DNA from: Geoanaerobacter pelophilus
Lineage (GTDB): Bacteria; Desulfobacterota; Desulfuromonadia; Geobacterales; DSM-12255
Reading direction: 5' to 3'
NCBI RefSeq assembly: GCF_018476885.1
Contig: NZ_JAHCVJ010000005.1
Span: forward strand, 186,001-250,000
DNA: 64,000 nucleotides
The translations under genes and the position numbers were made by a program. This document shows, in pieces, positions 52,849 to 61,828 of the stretch. Under the pieces are notes generated by a model. That model saw only the letters and a list, made by a program, of their open reading frames with translations, had not been told where the DNA came from and did no database searches. Numbering within the stretch: position 1 is the stretch's first letter; each line of letters starts with the position of its first letter.

Positions 52849-53331
52849 ATGGCCAGGAAGAAGAAACGGAAACAACTCGGAACCGGCGGACTGCATCTGG
52901 TTGCCCTTTTTGAAGGGGCTAAAGGGGTGCTTGTTCTTGTGACCGGCTTCGGCCTCCTGGCGTACATCCACAAAGACGTCCATGAGGCGGCAGTCCAGCT
53001 TGTCCGGCATTTTCACCTGAATCCCGCCAGTCATTACCCCCGCGTTTTCCTTGACCTTATGGAGCGGGTCCATAGCCCTCAGCTGTGGGCTATGGCAGGT
53101 GCGGCACTGCTCTATGCTTCTGTGCGCATTGCCGAAGCAATAGGGCTTTGGTTGCGCCAGCGCTGGGCCGAGTGGTTCGGCGTGTTGACCGGGGGGATCT
53201 ATATCCCGGTCGAGATCTATGAAGTTACCCGGAGTGTTACCTGGCCCAAGGTCACGGTGCTCCTGGTAAACGGGCTGATCGTGGCGTATCTGATAGTGGA
53301 AGTGTCGCGTTCCGGCAAGAAACGGTTGTGA
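52849..53331 (+). CDS. DUF2127 family membrane protein
   Basis: The product is 160 residues from the ATG at 52849. A GTG nine bases earlier is possible, since neither has a strong ribosome site. After a basic start (ARKKKRKQL) come four hydrophobic helices: GLHLVALFEGAKGVLVLVTG, a helix at LWAMAGAALLYASVRIAEAI, WFGVLTGGIYIPVEIYEVTR and VTVLLVNGLIVAYLIVEVSR. This matches the DUF2127 layout. The function is unknown. It follows glpK by 33 bases and precedes the thioesterase by 19, so the three may be one transcript. Confidence 0.8.
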   Translation: MARKKKRKQLGTGGLHLVALFEGAKGVLVLVTGFGLLAYIHKDVHEAAVQLVRHFHLNPASHYPRVFLDLMERVHSPQLWAMAGAALLYASVRIAEAIGLWLRQRWAEWFGVLTGGIYIPVEIYEVTRSVTWPKVTVLLVNGLIVAYLIVEVSRSGKKRL

Positions 53332-53350
53332 AGTTCGGAGGTTTTTCTGT

Positions 53351-54124
53351 GTGGGGCAAAGATCAATGATGGCACCGATTTTTGAAAAGGGCTTTACCGT
53401 AAGGTCCTATGAGGTTGATTCCAAGGGTAGGGTGCGAGTTACCGCCATTCTTAACTATCTGCAGGAAGTAGCCGGTGATCACGCCCGGCTATTGGGGGTT
53501 GCGGTACGTGACTTGCTGCCGCAAGGGCTGACTTGGGTCATTTCCCGCATGCATCTTAAGCTGTTTGCCGAAGTTTCTTCCCGCGAAGAGCTGCTGCTAC
53601 GCACCTGGCCTTCAACACGAGATGCCCGCTTTACCTGCAGAGAATTTGAACTGTCGACAGCAGACGGTCGGTTGCTCGGCGCTGCCACAGCTTCATTTGC
53701 CGTACTGGACATTGCTACCCGCAGACCGGTGGAGACCAGTCGGCTCCCAGCTTACCCTTTGGTCGCCAGGCGGGCAATTGTTGATGACTTTGCCACGATC
53801 CCGCGCCTTGCCGAGCCGGAATCGGAACTTACATTCCGGGTGGGGAGAGAGGAGCTCGACATCAACAACCATTTGAACAACGTAGTCTACGCAGGCTGGG
53901 CATTGGAGACGGTGCCTAAAACGGTTGCGGAGCAAAGCCGGTTGGCTGATCTGGAGATCGTCTTTCGGAGCGAAGCGTTTTATGGCGAAACGGTTGTCGC
54001 TCGGTCCTCGATAATGGCTGATGCGGCGCATGACACCTATCTCCACCAGATTGTGCGGGCTGAAGATGGCTTAGAGCTGGCCCGGCTCATATCCCGGTGG
54101 CAGCCTGAAGTGGCTGAACACTGA
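53351..54124 (+). CDS. Acyl-ACP thioesterase (FatA/FatB-like double hotdog)
   Basis: The 257-residue protein resembles bacterial acyl-ACP thioesterases with two hotdog domains. The first opens with FTVRSYEVDSKGRVRVTAIL and contains QGLTWVISRMHLKL and FTCREFEL. The second carries the catalytic NNHLNNVVYAGWALE segment. It releases free fatty acids from ACP. The GTG start at 53351 is supported by GGAGG nine bases upstream. The in-frame ATGs at 53366 and 53369 are alternatives. Its place behind glpK suggests lipid turnover or regulation. Confidence 0.85.
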   Translation: MGQRSMMAPIFEKGFTVRSYEVDSKGRVRVTAILNYLQEVAGDHARLLGVAVRDLLPQGLTWVISRMHLKLFAEVSSREELLLRTWPSTRDARFTCREFELSTADGRLLGAATASFAVLDIATRRPVETSRLPAYPLVARRAIVDDFATIPRLAEPESELTFRVGREELDINNHLNNVVYAGWALETVPKTVAEQSRLADLEIVFRSEAFYGETVVARSSIMADAAHDTYLHQIVRAEDGLELARLISRWQPEVAEH

Positions 54125-54229
54125 GTATCGCGCATTATCCGGATGACAAGCGGCCTGTATACGGTGAGTCCTGACAATCCCATTGACACGCTACGGTCAT
54201 TTTGTTAGTTTCTGTCAATCTGGCGGGAT

Positions 54230-54246
54230 CATTGCATCTATATATT
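54230..54246 (+). promoter_or_regulatory. Sigma-54-like promoter of the sugar operon
   Basis: CTGGCGGG (54230-54237), four bases, TTGCA (54242-54246) fits the -24/-12 spacing of sigma-54 promoters. Both the GG and GC elements and TTGCA are exact, while the ACG of the -24 box is GGG. It lies about 50 bases before the next reading frame. Confidence 0.45.
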
Positions 54247-54294
54247 TGATTTAAAATGCGATCTTCTCATTAAATTTACTGGTAAGGTAGTTAA

Positions 54295-54630
54295 TTGAAA
54301 CGGTATACCAACTACAGCCGCATACCGATCTCTCTGGTTTTAGTGATTATCTGCGTAGGTCTTATCTCGCTGGGATTGCGGCTGCCTTCCCTCAGCGGGG
54401 TTTCATCCTCCTCAAAACCCAAGCCTCGTCCTCGTGCCACAGTCCAGACCCAGATCAAGACCTGCAAGGAAAAAATATGCCATGTGGCCCAGGATGCCTT
54501 GGTTATCAAGGTATTCTCCCTGGCGCCGACTCGCTATATCCTTTTTAGCTGTATCCAGGAAACACCGGTCTGTGAAAGGCCGATCTTTGTCTCACCTGCA
54601 TCATCCCGCGCTTCCCCATTCTTCTCCTGA
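54295..54630 (+). CDS. Possible small membrane-anchored protein, unrecognised
   Basis: The frame of 111 codons starts with TTG at 54295 (AAGG(T)AG about 10 bases upstream). It has one hydrophobic helix at residues about 10-30 (SRIPISLVLVIICVGLISLG) after a basic N-terminus, then a Ser/Pro/Lys-rich segment and two cysteine pairs. The tail reads SPASSRASPFFS. No family is recognised. The sigma-54-like promoter and the downstream sugar operon suggest it may be the first gene. Without homologues it could also be a chance frame. Confidence 0.4.
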   Translation: MKRYTNYSRIPISLVLVIICVGLISLGLRLPSLSGVSSSSKPKPRPRATVQTQIKTCKEKICHVAQDALVIKVFSLAPTRYILFSCIQETPVCERPIFVSPASSRASPFFS

Positions 54631-54730
54631 TTTATGAGCTGTTGACATCTGGCCCAGTTAAATGACGATTGCGCCCTGCAGGTTTCGCCATTTCGAGACT
54701 CGAAAATGGTTATTCGCCACAGGGATGCTT

Positions 54731-54769
54731 CGCAAAACTTGCAAGTTTTTAAACCATGCACGTTTTGCG
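54731..54769. repeat. Nested palindromes before the GT2 gene
   Basis: AAAACTTGCAAGTTTT (54734-54749) is a perfect 16-base palindrome. It lies inside a wider inverted repeat, CGCAAAAC (54731-54738) with GTTTTGCG (54762-54769). It sits 19 bases before the GT2 start and could be an operator or an mRNA structure affecting translation. Confidence 0.45.
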
Positions 54770-54787
54770 AACTCATGCGGAGCTAAT

Positions 54788-55798
54788 ATGACAACTCTTT
54801 CAATTGTAATCCCTGTTTATAATGCAGAGAAGACAATAGAGTCGCTGTGCAACACTCTTATCAGTCTTTATTTAAACAAGTATGACCTTGAGATTGTTTT
54901 GGTAAATGACTGCAGCAAAGACAGTACGGATCTGATCTGCCGCAGGATCCAGCTGCAGCATGCGGAAACTATCCAGTACCTTCGGTTGTCCAGAAATTTT
55001 GGCGAGCATAATGCCGTAATGGCAGGGTTAAATTATGCAAGCGGCGATTATTGCGTAATTATGGATGACGACTTCCAAAACCCGCCGGAAGAGGTTGGGC
55101 GGCTGGTCGAGGAGATCTTAAAAGGGTATGACGTGGTCTATTCCCGCTATCCGACAAAGAACGACCACCTGTTCAGAAATATCGGCAGTAAGATCAATGA
55201 CAAGATGGCCAATGTAATCCTCAGCAAACCGGCAGGTCTTTACCTCTCCAGCTTCAAGGCAATAAATCGCTTCCTGGTCAATGAAATAGTCAAGTACACC
55301 GGTCCGGACCCATACATTGATGCCATAATCCTCCGTTCCACCAGAAGCATCGGCTCGATTGAGGTGCGACATGATCTAAGAAAACAAGGTCGGTCGGGCT
55401 ATACGTTCATGAAGCTGGTATCGCTCTGGGGCAACATGGTGGTGAGCTACTCGCTTATTCCTCTGCGGATCCTCGGATTATTCGGGTTCATTATGACTCT
55501 GATCGGGATCTATTTCGGGGCAAATACCTTGATAGATTACATCTTTCCCAGTATTGACGACCCTACCGAGTTCGAGACCTTAATGTCGGTGACTGCATTT
55601 TTCAGGGGATTTCAGCTGCTTGCCATCAGTGTTGTCGGTGAATATGTCGGCAGGGTCTATCTTTCGCTCAATAGTGATCCGCAATTTATTGTGCGGGAAA
55701 AGTTTTCGCTACGCAAAAAAAGCCATGTTGTAAGCATTTACCGGGGAGCGGATGGAGACGCCAATGACAGTAGCTCTCGTGCAGCAAAACAGGATTGA
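54788..55798 (+). CDS. Family-2 glycosyltransferase (DPM1/GtrB type)
   Basis: The product is 336 residues from the ATG at 54788 behind GGAG. An in-frame start at 54662 has no ribosome site and would run through the palindromes. The catalytic domain has LSIVIPVYNAEKTIESL, VNDCSKDST, the DDD motif in YCVIMDDDFQNPPEE, and the lipid-carrier glycosyltransferase region RKQGRSGYTFMKL. Two C-terminal membrane helices follow. Such enzymes load a sugar onto undecaprenyl phosphate for use by GT-C transferases, one of which is encoded two genes downstream. Confidence 0.9.
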   Translation: MTTLSIVIPVYNAEKTIESLCNTLISLYLNKYDLEIVLVNDCSKDSTDLICRRIQLQHAETIQYLRLSRNFGEHNAVMAGLNYASGDYCVIMDDDFQNPPEEVGRLVEEILKGYDVVYSRYPTKNDHLFRNIGSKINDKMANVILSKPAGLYLSSFKAINRFLVNEIVKYTGPDPYIDAIILRSTRSIGSIEVRHDLRKQGRSGYTFMKLVSLWGNMVVSYSLIPLRILGLFGFIMTLIGIYFGANTLIDYIFPSIDDPTEFETLMSVTAFFRGFQLLAISVVGEYVGRVYLSLNSDPQFIVREKFSLRKKSHVVSIYRGADGDANDSSSRAAKQD

Positions 55799-57215
55799 TC
55801 TGGTGCCAGACCAAGGGAAAACGCCGCCTCAGCTCCATGGGCACTCCTTGCCTACCCTTTCCGCTCTTGTCAGGTCCAGGGTTGCCGAGGAGTCTCTTCA
55901 TGCCGATAAAGCGCTGGATGACTGGATCGATGAGCGCCTGGCCAATCCCAGGCTGACGGTGAGCCAGTTGCCATTGGCCGCGATGAAGCGGTGGGCGATC
56001 GATCCCGAGTCCGGTAACATTGTCCATGAAACAGGCCGGTTCTTTACCTTTACCGGGGTCGAGGTTCGGCACAGGACTTCCAGTGGAGAACTGGAGTGGG
56101 ACCAGCCGATCATTGATCAGCCGGAGTTCGGCATCCTCGGGATTCTTGCCAAAACGATCGATGGCGTCATGCATTTTTGTCTGCAAGCCAAGGAAGAACC
56201 GGGCAATATCAACTCCGTCCAACTCTCGCCGACGGTACAGGCTACTTTCAGCAACTACACCTGCGCCCATGGCGGTAATGCTCCGCTGTTTGTTGACTAT
56301 TTCCTCGCTCCGCAAAGAGAAAATCTGATTTTCGGCAAACTCCAGACCGAAGATGGCGGCCGCTTTCTTTATAAATCCAACAGGAACATGATCGTACGAG
56401 TGGGAGATACCGAGCTTGAGCAGCTTCCCGAAGGGTTTATCTGGGTCACGCTCCGGCAGATTGCTCGGCTGATGAAGCAGGACAACCTGATTCACGCCAC
56501 CACGCGTAGCGTGATCTCAGCACTGTTGCTTCCGGCGCTCGGAGACGCTGACTGCCATAATCCTTTTCCGTGGGATTCTGCAGGGGCTTATGATCTCGCT
56601 GAGACCATTCAGTGGCTGGATGACAGAAAAGCCGCCAACCATATGCTGGTTAAGCGGAAAGGGCTGAACTCGCTGAAGGAGTGGTCTCATGGCGATGATG
56701 GTGTTTTCATTCATCAGGAAGGGCGATTCTTCAAAATCATGGGGATAGAGGTCGCTGCGAGCGGCAGGGAGGTAGCTGGATGGCACCAGCCGATCATTGC
56801 CAATATGCAGCCGGGAGTCATCGGAATGCTGACAAGGATCAGGCAGGGTAAGCGGCACTTTCTCATTCAGGCCAAAGCAGAAGCGGGAAATCGCTCCATA
56901 GTGCAGATCGGGCCGACAGTTCAGTTCTCAACGGTCAATTACCAGGACAACCCGAGGCTGCAGAAACCGTTTCTTTACGATGAGTTTGCGAATCCAGGGC
57001 GGTTCCCGGTTTTGTCGGAAAGCATGCAGGCAGAAGAAGGCGCCAGGTTTTTCCGGGAAACCAACTGCCATAGGGTACTGCTCCTCCCGGAAAGGACAGA
57101 GCTGGATATTCCGGTAGATTTCCGTTGGATATCAGAGGATGCCCTCAGGTTTTTTCTCAATTGGGGAGAGATGGTGAACTCCTGTTCGCGCAGCATTATT
57201 GCATGCTTGATTTAG
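55764..57215 (+). CDS. NDP-hexose 2,3-dehydratase family protein (two tandem repeats)
   Basis: The product is 483 residues from the ATG at 55764, where GGAG lies seven bases upstream. It overlaps the GT2 gene by 35 bases. The protein has two similar halves: first FTFTGVEVRHR / WDQPIIDQPEFGILGIL / LQAKEEPGN / LSPTVQATFSNY, then FKIMGIEVAAS / WHQPIIANMQPGVIGML / IQAKAEAGN / IGPTVQFSTVNY. This doubled arrangement is the signature of NDP-hexose 2,3-dehydratases (TylCVI, SpnO, Gra-Orf27). They remove the C2 hydroxyl of NDP-4-keto-6-deoxyhexose on the way to 2-deoxysugars. It acts with the 3-ketoreductase three genes on. Confidence 0.88.
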   Translation: MTVALVQQNRIDLVPDQGKTPPQLHGHSLPTLSALVRSRVAEESLHADKALDDWIDERLANPRLTVSQLPLAAMKRWAIDPESGNIVHETGRFFTFTGVEVRHRTSSGELEWDQPIIDQPEFGILGILAKTIDGVMHFCLQAKEEPGNINSVQLSPTVQATFSNYTCAHGGNAPLFVDYFLAPQRENLIFGKLQTEDGGRFLYKSNRNMIVRVGDTELEQLPEGFIWVTLRQIARLMKQDNLIHATTRSVISALLLPALGDADCHNPFPWDSAGAYDLAETIQWLDDRKAANHMLVKRKGLNSLKEWSHGDDGVFIHQEGRFFKIMGIEVAASGREVAGWHQPIIANMQPGVIGMLTRIRQGKRHFLIQAKAEAGNRSIVQIGPTVQFSTVNYQDNPRLQKPFLYDEFANPGRFPVLSESMQAEEGARFFRETNCHRVLLLPERTELDIPVDFRWISEDALRFFLNWGEMVNSCSRSIIACLI

Positions 57216-57226
57216 AGGTGAAATGA

Positions 57227-58876
57227 ATGGCTTTGAACAGATTTTTACCGGAAATGGAGCTGTCAGGGGATAATCGACTGCTTCCGACCAAGAAAGACGC
57301 TTTGTTGATGGCAGCTATGGTTGCCGTCGGCTTGGCAGTCCGATTGTTGTCGCTCCATAACTACGACGTGATATCTGTCGACGGTACTGCTTACGTTGGT
57401 GTTGCCCGCAGCTTGAGGAATTTCGATTTCAGCGGTTTGGCCAGTTACGGGTTTTACCCGGTGCTGGTCTGGCTTGGCGGCATGATTATTCCTGACCTGG
57501 AGACAGCCGGCCGCATTGTATCCGTGATCTTCGGGGTGTTGCTCTGCGTGCCGGTATATCTTCTGGGGATGGAGCTGTTTTCCCGGAGAACGGCTGTTGC
57601 AGCATGCACGGTGATGATCGTATGGCCGTCGCTCAGGCATTGGTCTTGTGAAGTCATGACCCAGAGCACCTATGTTACCTTGGCTTTCGCCGGGATATAC
57701 TGTGTTTGGCGGATGATGCGCAACGCATCAATCAGGGACGCCATCCTTGCCGGTTTTTTTCTCAGTCTGGCTTATGTCACCCGGACCGAGGCGATCCTTC
57801 TGGTGGTGCTGTTGCCTCTGCTCCTGCTTATCGCCTGCCGCCGGGAGCTGAAAGCAAGAGTGTCGGTTTTGGCGGCCTATGCGACAGTGATCGCAGTTAT
57901 AGTTTCAGCGAACATCCTGCTGGTGCATCATTCGACCGGGACCTGGCAACTGGCCGGCAAAACATCGGTGGCACTGATTGATGCCATTGCCTATATCAGG
58001 CAAATTCCCGACCTGAACTATATCCCAGGGGTGCAGCCAACCAGTTACCTCGAGATTCTGCTGGAGTTCCCCTCATTCATCGTTACCAACACCGGGAAAA
58101 ATATTGTTCAGCTGCTCAAGACCCTTATCCCATTTCCTTTTTGGGGCTTGTTGGTAATCGGTTTAGCTGTTGGCGGTTTCAGCCCGCAACGAAATCTCAT
58201 CAGGCTGTTCCTGCTCGCGGCATGTGCGCCGCTGGCAGTAATAATTGTCTATTATTATGTCGGCCCTGAATATACCCAGCCATACATTCCGGTCGTTTTG
58301 CTCTTCTGTGCAGAAGGCTTACGGGTTACGGAGACTTTTGTCGTCAGCAGGCTGCGATGCTCATGGCCACCGGTGGTTAAACAATGGCTGCCGTACAACC
58401 CGGTGATGCTGGCCGCCGCCCTGGTTTTTGCAGTAATAACCGTATCCCCTACGATTCTGGAACGTTCGTCAGCCACTGAATACCTCCCGGAGAGCGACGG
58501 GGGGAGGCGTGACCAGAAGAACCTCGGCCTGGTTCTCAAAAAAAACCTGCCATCAGGCAAAATTATGACCAGATGGTCGCGCATTGCGTTTTATTCCGAG
58601 CGGGAATGGGCCAATATCCCGAATACCGATTATGATGGGATCCTCACTGCCGCCAGAAGAGCAGGAGCAAGATTTCTCATTGTGGACGGCGGGCTTTATG
58701 ATATCCGCCCCGGCTTGGGCGAAGATCTTTTTCAGCCGTTTGTCCCCGGAGCTCTACCTAATGGCATTTTTTTCAATAACGACAAAAAGAATTTTGTCAA
58801 ACCCGGCCTCAGGCCGTTCATGATCTACCTGAACAGCCCGACCAGCATGGGCGTTATTGTTTATGAAATCTTCTGA
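57227..58876 (+). CDS. GT-C type membrane glycosyltransferase (ArnT/PMT family)
   Basis: The 549-residue protein has about ten transmembrane helices and the features of dolichol-phosphate-mannosyl/ArnT-like transferases. An acidic residue in the first periplasmic loop (VISVDGTAYVGVARSL) probably binds the lipid-linked sugar, and WPSLRHWSCEVMTQSTYVTL and YVTRTEAILL follow. The C-terminal about 130 residues look periplasmic. Using undecaprenyl-phosphate-sugar from the GT2 enzyme, it would add a sugar to an outer-surface acceptor. RBS is AGAGGTG. The next gene overlaps its end by 14 bases. Confidence 0.85.
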   Translation: MALNRFLPEMELSGDNRLLPTKKDALLMAAMVAVGLAVRLLSLHNYDVISVDGTAYVGVARSLRNFDFSGLASYGFYPVLVWLGGMIIPDLETAGRIVSVIFGVLLCVPVYLLGMELFSRRTAVAACTVMIVWPSLRHWSCEVMTQSTYVTLAFAGIYCVWRMMRNASIRDAILAGFFLSLAYVTRTEAILLVVLLPLLLLIACRRELKARVSVLAAYATVIAVIVSANILLVHHSTGTWQLAGKTSVALIDAIAYIRQIPDLNYIPGVQPTSYLEILLEFPSFIVTNTGKNIVQLLKTLIPFPFWGLLVIGLAVGGFSPQRNLIRLFLLAACAPLAVIIVYYYVGPEYTQPYIPVVLLFCAEGLRVTETFVVSRLRCSWPPVVKQWLPYNPVMLAAALVFAVITVSPTILERSSATEYLPESDGGRRDQKNLGLVLKKNLPSGKIMTRWSRIAFYSEREWANIPNTDYDGILTAARRAGARFLIVDGGLYDIRPGLGEDLFQPFVPGALPNGIFFNNDKKNFVKPGLRPFMIYLNSPTSMGVIVYEIF

Positions 58877-59852
58877 TCCTCGTTGCCGCCTACTGCAAGT
58901 GGGGATTCTCGGCTATTCGGATATTGCCAGGCGAAAGTTTATTCCAGCCGTTCTCTCCAGCAAATCCTTCCACCTTGCTGCAATCGGTGTCAGGGACACT
59001 CTCCAGTCTGCCGCTTGCAGCCTGAAACCGGGTTGCCCAGTGCTGGGATATGATGAGTTGCTCGCCTGCCCGGCGGTTGATCTCATTTACATCTCATTGC
59101 CGAATCATCTTCACGAGGAGTGGACAATCCGGGCCCTTGAGCAGGGGAAACACGTGATCTGCGAAAAGCCGCTCGGCCTCACTCCTGAGTCGGTGGAGCG
59201 GATTCTCCGTTGCGCAGCCGCGAACACAAGGCTTTTGTATGAAAATCTGATGTTTCTGCAGCACCCTCAGCATGCAATCGCCAAAGAGCTGGTGGCAAGC
59301 GGTAAAATTGGTCGTCTGACATCGCTCCGGTCGGTGTTCGGCTTCCCTGAACCCGGCAATGGCAATTTCAGACTGGATGCGGCCATGGGTGGGGGCGCGT
59401 TAAATGATCTTTCGCGCTACCCCATCGGGACGGCCCTGTATTTCCTTAATGGGGAGCTTGACCAGTTCAGCGGCATTGCGCTCAATCGCAATCGGTTGAA
59501 CCGTGCCGTTCACGGCACTGCTATCAGTGCTGCGCAGGAAATATTCACCTTTTCCATGGTCTTCGGCCAGCAGTACGAGTCATTCTACGAACTCATCGGC
59601 GAGACCGGCAAAATCAGGGTTGACCGGGCATATACCACGCCGACTGACATGGGCAATAGCGTGAAGCTGACGCAAGGTTCGGAAGAAACCATCTACCTGG
59701 CACCGGCAGCAGATCACTTTCTTTTGTCGCTTGATCTCGCCTGCTCTCTGATCCGTAACGGAGCGGATTTCCAGGAAATTCATGACCGTGCCCGAAAGGT
59801 TGCCGTTATCAGCGAGCAGATTAAGAAAGGATGCCGAGATGTCGAAGTCTGA
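58863..59852 (+). CDS. Gfo/Idh/MocA-family oxidoreductase, probable NDP-sugar 3-ketoreductase
   Basis: The product is 329 residues. I start at the ATG at 58863, although a TTG six bases earlier is possible. The N-terminal Rossmann part has LQVGILGYSDIARRKFIPAV, and DLIYISLPNHLHEEWTIRAL, then the family motif EKPLGLTPESV. The C-terminal alpha/beta domain carries GGALNDLSRYPIGTALYFL. In sugar clusters containing a 2,3-dehydratase, such an enzyme (SpnN, KijD10 type) reduces the C3 keto group to give an NDP-2,6-dideoxyhexose. It overlaps the genes on both sides. Confidence 0.85.
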   Translation: MKSSDPRCRLLQVGILGYSDIARRKFIPAVLSSKSFHLAAIGVRDTLQSAACSLKPGCPVLGYDELLACPAVDLIYISLPNHLHEEWTIRALEQGKHVICEKPLGLTPESVERILRCAAANTRLLYENLMFLQHPQHAIAKELVASGKIGRLTSLRSVFGFPEPGNGNFRLDAAMGGGALNDLSRYPIGTALYFLNGELDQFSGIALNRNRLNRAVHGTAISAAQEIFTFSMVFGQQYESFYELIGETGKIRVDRAYTTPTDMGNSVKLTQGSEETIYLAPAADHFLLSLDLACSLIRNGADFQEIHDRARKVAVISEQIKKGCRDVEV

Positions 59853-60960
59853 TGCCGCGCCGGTGCGATACTGGGATTACCTTGATGATTACAGCACATT
59901 CCGAGAGCAGTACCTGGCCTTGGCCGACACCGTGTTCTCATCCGGTCGCCTGATTCTTGGCGATCGTGTTGCCGCATTCGAGAAGAACTTTGCCGGGTAT
60001 TGCGGGGCGACTAGCGGCATAGGGGTGAACTCAGGTACTGATGCCCTGTTTCTTGCGCTTAAAGCGCTTGATATCGGCCCTGGCGACGAGGTGATCACCG
60101 TAGCCAACACTGCGATCCCGACGGTAGCAGCGATCCGTGCTGTTGGCGCTTCCCCGGTTTTCGTCGATGTGGAAGAAGATACCTGCCTGATGGCTGCTTC
60201 AGAGGTGGAGAGTGTGATTTCGCCGCGCACTCGTTGTCTCCTTCCGGTGCACCTTTTTGGCCAGGCCGTGGCGATGGAGCCGTTGCTGGAGATTGCCCGG
60301 GACCGGAATCTTTATCTGGTTGAGGACTGTGCCCAGGCAGCAGGGGCTGAGTATCTCGGCAGGAAAGTCGGTTCCTTCGGGGCGATCGGCGCCTTTTCGT
60401 TTTATCCGACAAAGGTGCTAGGCGCCTTCGGCGATGCCGGGATGATGGTTACTTCGGATGCCGGCCTGGAGGCCCGCTTGAGGCGCCTGCGGTTCTACGG
60501 GATCGACGCCGACTACCATTCGGAAGAAGAGGGGTATAACTCCCGGCTCGACGAGATTCAGGCGGCACTGCTTGATTTCAGGCTGGCAAAGCTTGACAGT
60601 GATGTCTCGCGGCGGCGCGAGATTGCCGCAGCTTATGATCGCGGCTTGGCCGGCATTGAGGGCATAACGCTCCCTGTTGAGCGGGAAGGACGCAGGCACC
60701 AGTATTACCTCTACACAATCCGCAGCTCCCATCGGGACCAGCTCAAGGCCTATCTGGCGGATCTGGGCATCGAGACCCGGATCAACTATCCGACCCCGAT
60801 TCACCTGATGCGCGGTTACCGCTTCCTGGGGTATGAAGCCGGATCGCTGCCGGTCACCGAACGGCTTGCGGGAGAGATCCTCTCTCTGCCGATGTACCCA
60901 CAGTTGACCGAAGCCGAGGTGGATCGGGTTGTGGCAGCTGTCAGAATGTTTAAGCCATGA
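59839..60960 (+). CDS. DegT/DnrJ/EryC1-family PLP aminotransferase (sugar aminotransferase)
   Basis: The product is 373 residues from the ATG at 59839 behind AAGGA, overlapping the reductase stop by 14 bases. It has the DegT/EryC1 fold with the PLP lysine K192 in SFYPTKVLGAFGDAG, the cofactor Asp in VEDCAQAAGAEYLG and the NSGTDALFLAL phosphate loop. It transfers an amino group from glutamate to a keto-sugar nucleotide, here probably at C4 (or C3) of the deoxysugar made by the two preceding enzymes. It overlaps the following methyltransferase by four bases. Confidence 0.93.
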   Translation: MSKSDAAPVRYWDYLDDYSTFREQYLALADTVFSSGRLILGDRVAAFEKNFAGYCGATSGIGVNSGTDALFLALKALDIGPGDEVITVANTAIPTVAAIRAVGASPVFVDVEEDTCLMAASEVESVISPRTRCLLPVHLFGQAVAMEPLLEIARDRNLYLVEDCAQAAGAEYLGRKVGSFGAIGAFSFYPTKVLGAFGDAGMMVTSDAGLEARLRRLRFYGIDADYHSEEEGYNSRLDEIQAALLDFRLAKLDSDVSRRREIAAAYDRGLAGIEGITLPVEREGRRHQYYLYTIRSSHRDQLKAYLADLGIETRINYPTPIHLMRGYRFLGYEAGSLPVTERLAGEILSLPMYPQLTEAEVDRVVAAVRMFKP

Positions 60961-61703
60961 ATGACATCGAATACCAGAGCATGTTTGCCGTGGAGGACAT
61001 GCACTGGTGGTATGTGTCGCTCCATGAGCTGATCATCAGCTATGTTGCCGCTGAATACCGCGGAAAGCCCCTTGAAATCCTGGATGCCGGCTGCGGCACC
61101 GGCCGTCTCTGCCAGCTTCTCGGCCCGTACGGAAATGTCACAGGGATTGACGCCTCGGAGCTGGCCCTCGGCTTCAGCCGCCAACGGGGCCTTAAAAATG
61201 TGTACCACGCTGACCTGAACGATGTGGATCTTGGTGACAGTCGTTATGACCTGATCACCTCGATTGATGTTATCTACCATAAGGCCGTTACCGACGAAGG
61301 GAGGGTGCTCGCCAAGTTCTTCAGCGCCTTGAAGCCTGGCGGGATGCTGATTCTCAACCTCCCGGCATTCGAATTCCTGCGCAGCACTCATGATATCGCT
61401 GTCCAGACCCGCAGAAGGTACACCCGGTATGAGCTTGCTGCCTTGCTTGCGCGTGCCGGCTTTGTCGTCGAAAAATCGTCTTACCGGATTGCCTTCCTCT
61501 TTCCCCTCATAGCCCTGTATCGCCTTTGCCGCAAGGTTTTGCCGCATGCCCGGAACCCGGAACATGTCTCCTCCGATGTTTACCCACCGTCCCCCCTTTT
61601 AAACACCACTCTCCTTGCTGTATCCAGAATAGAAAATGTCTTGCAACAAAAGATTTCCCTCCCTTTCGGCACCTCAGTTTTTCTGGTCGCCAGACGCTCT
61701 TGA
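60957..61703 (+). CDS. SAM-dependent methyltransferase (class I)
   Basis: The 248-residue protein has the Rossmann SAM-binding motif LEILDAGCGTGRLCQLL (motif I), VTGIDASELAL (acidic end of strand 2), YDLITSIDVIYH (motif IV region) and LKPGGMLILNLPA. The N-terminal MFAVEDMHWWYVSLHELI is typical of methyltransferases in surface-polysaccharide clusters. It may N- or O-methylate the aminosugar (for example a dimethylamino sugar), or a lipid. The start overlaps the aminotransferase stop (ATGA). It is the last gene of the sugar operon. Confidence 0.85.
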   Translation: MNDIEYQSMFAVEDMHWWYVSLHELIISYVAAEYRGKPLEILDAGCGTGRLCQLLGPYGNVTGIDASELALGFSRQRGLKNVYHADLNDVDLGDSRYDLITSIDVIYHKAVTDEGRVLAKFFSALKPGGMLILNLPAFEFLRSTHDIAVQTRRRYTRYELAALLARAGFVVEKSSYRIAFLFPLIALYRLCRKVLPHARNPEHVSSDVYPPSPLLNTTLLAVSRIENVLQQKISLPFGTSVFLVARRS

Positions 61704-61828
61704 TATTTCTTCTGTTTTTAGATGGCATTTATTTAAGAAATCAATTGCCTGTTGGTGTTAAGGTGATATTGTTTTAATTATTCCAGTTTAAGGCTGGCCT
61801 TCGAGTTATGTAGTGAAAGGAGATCCGG

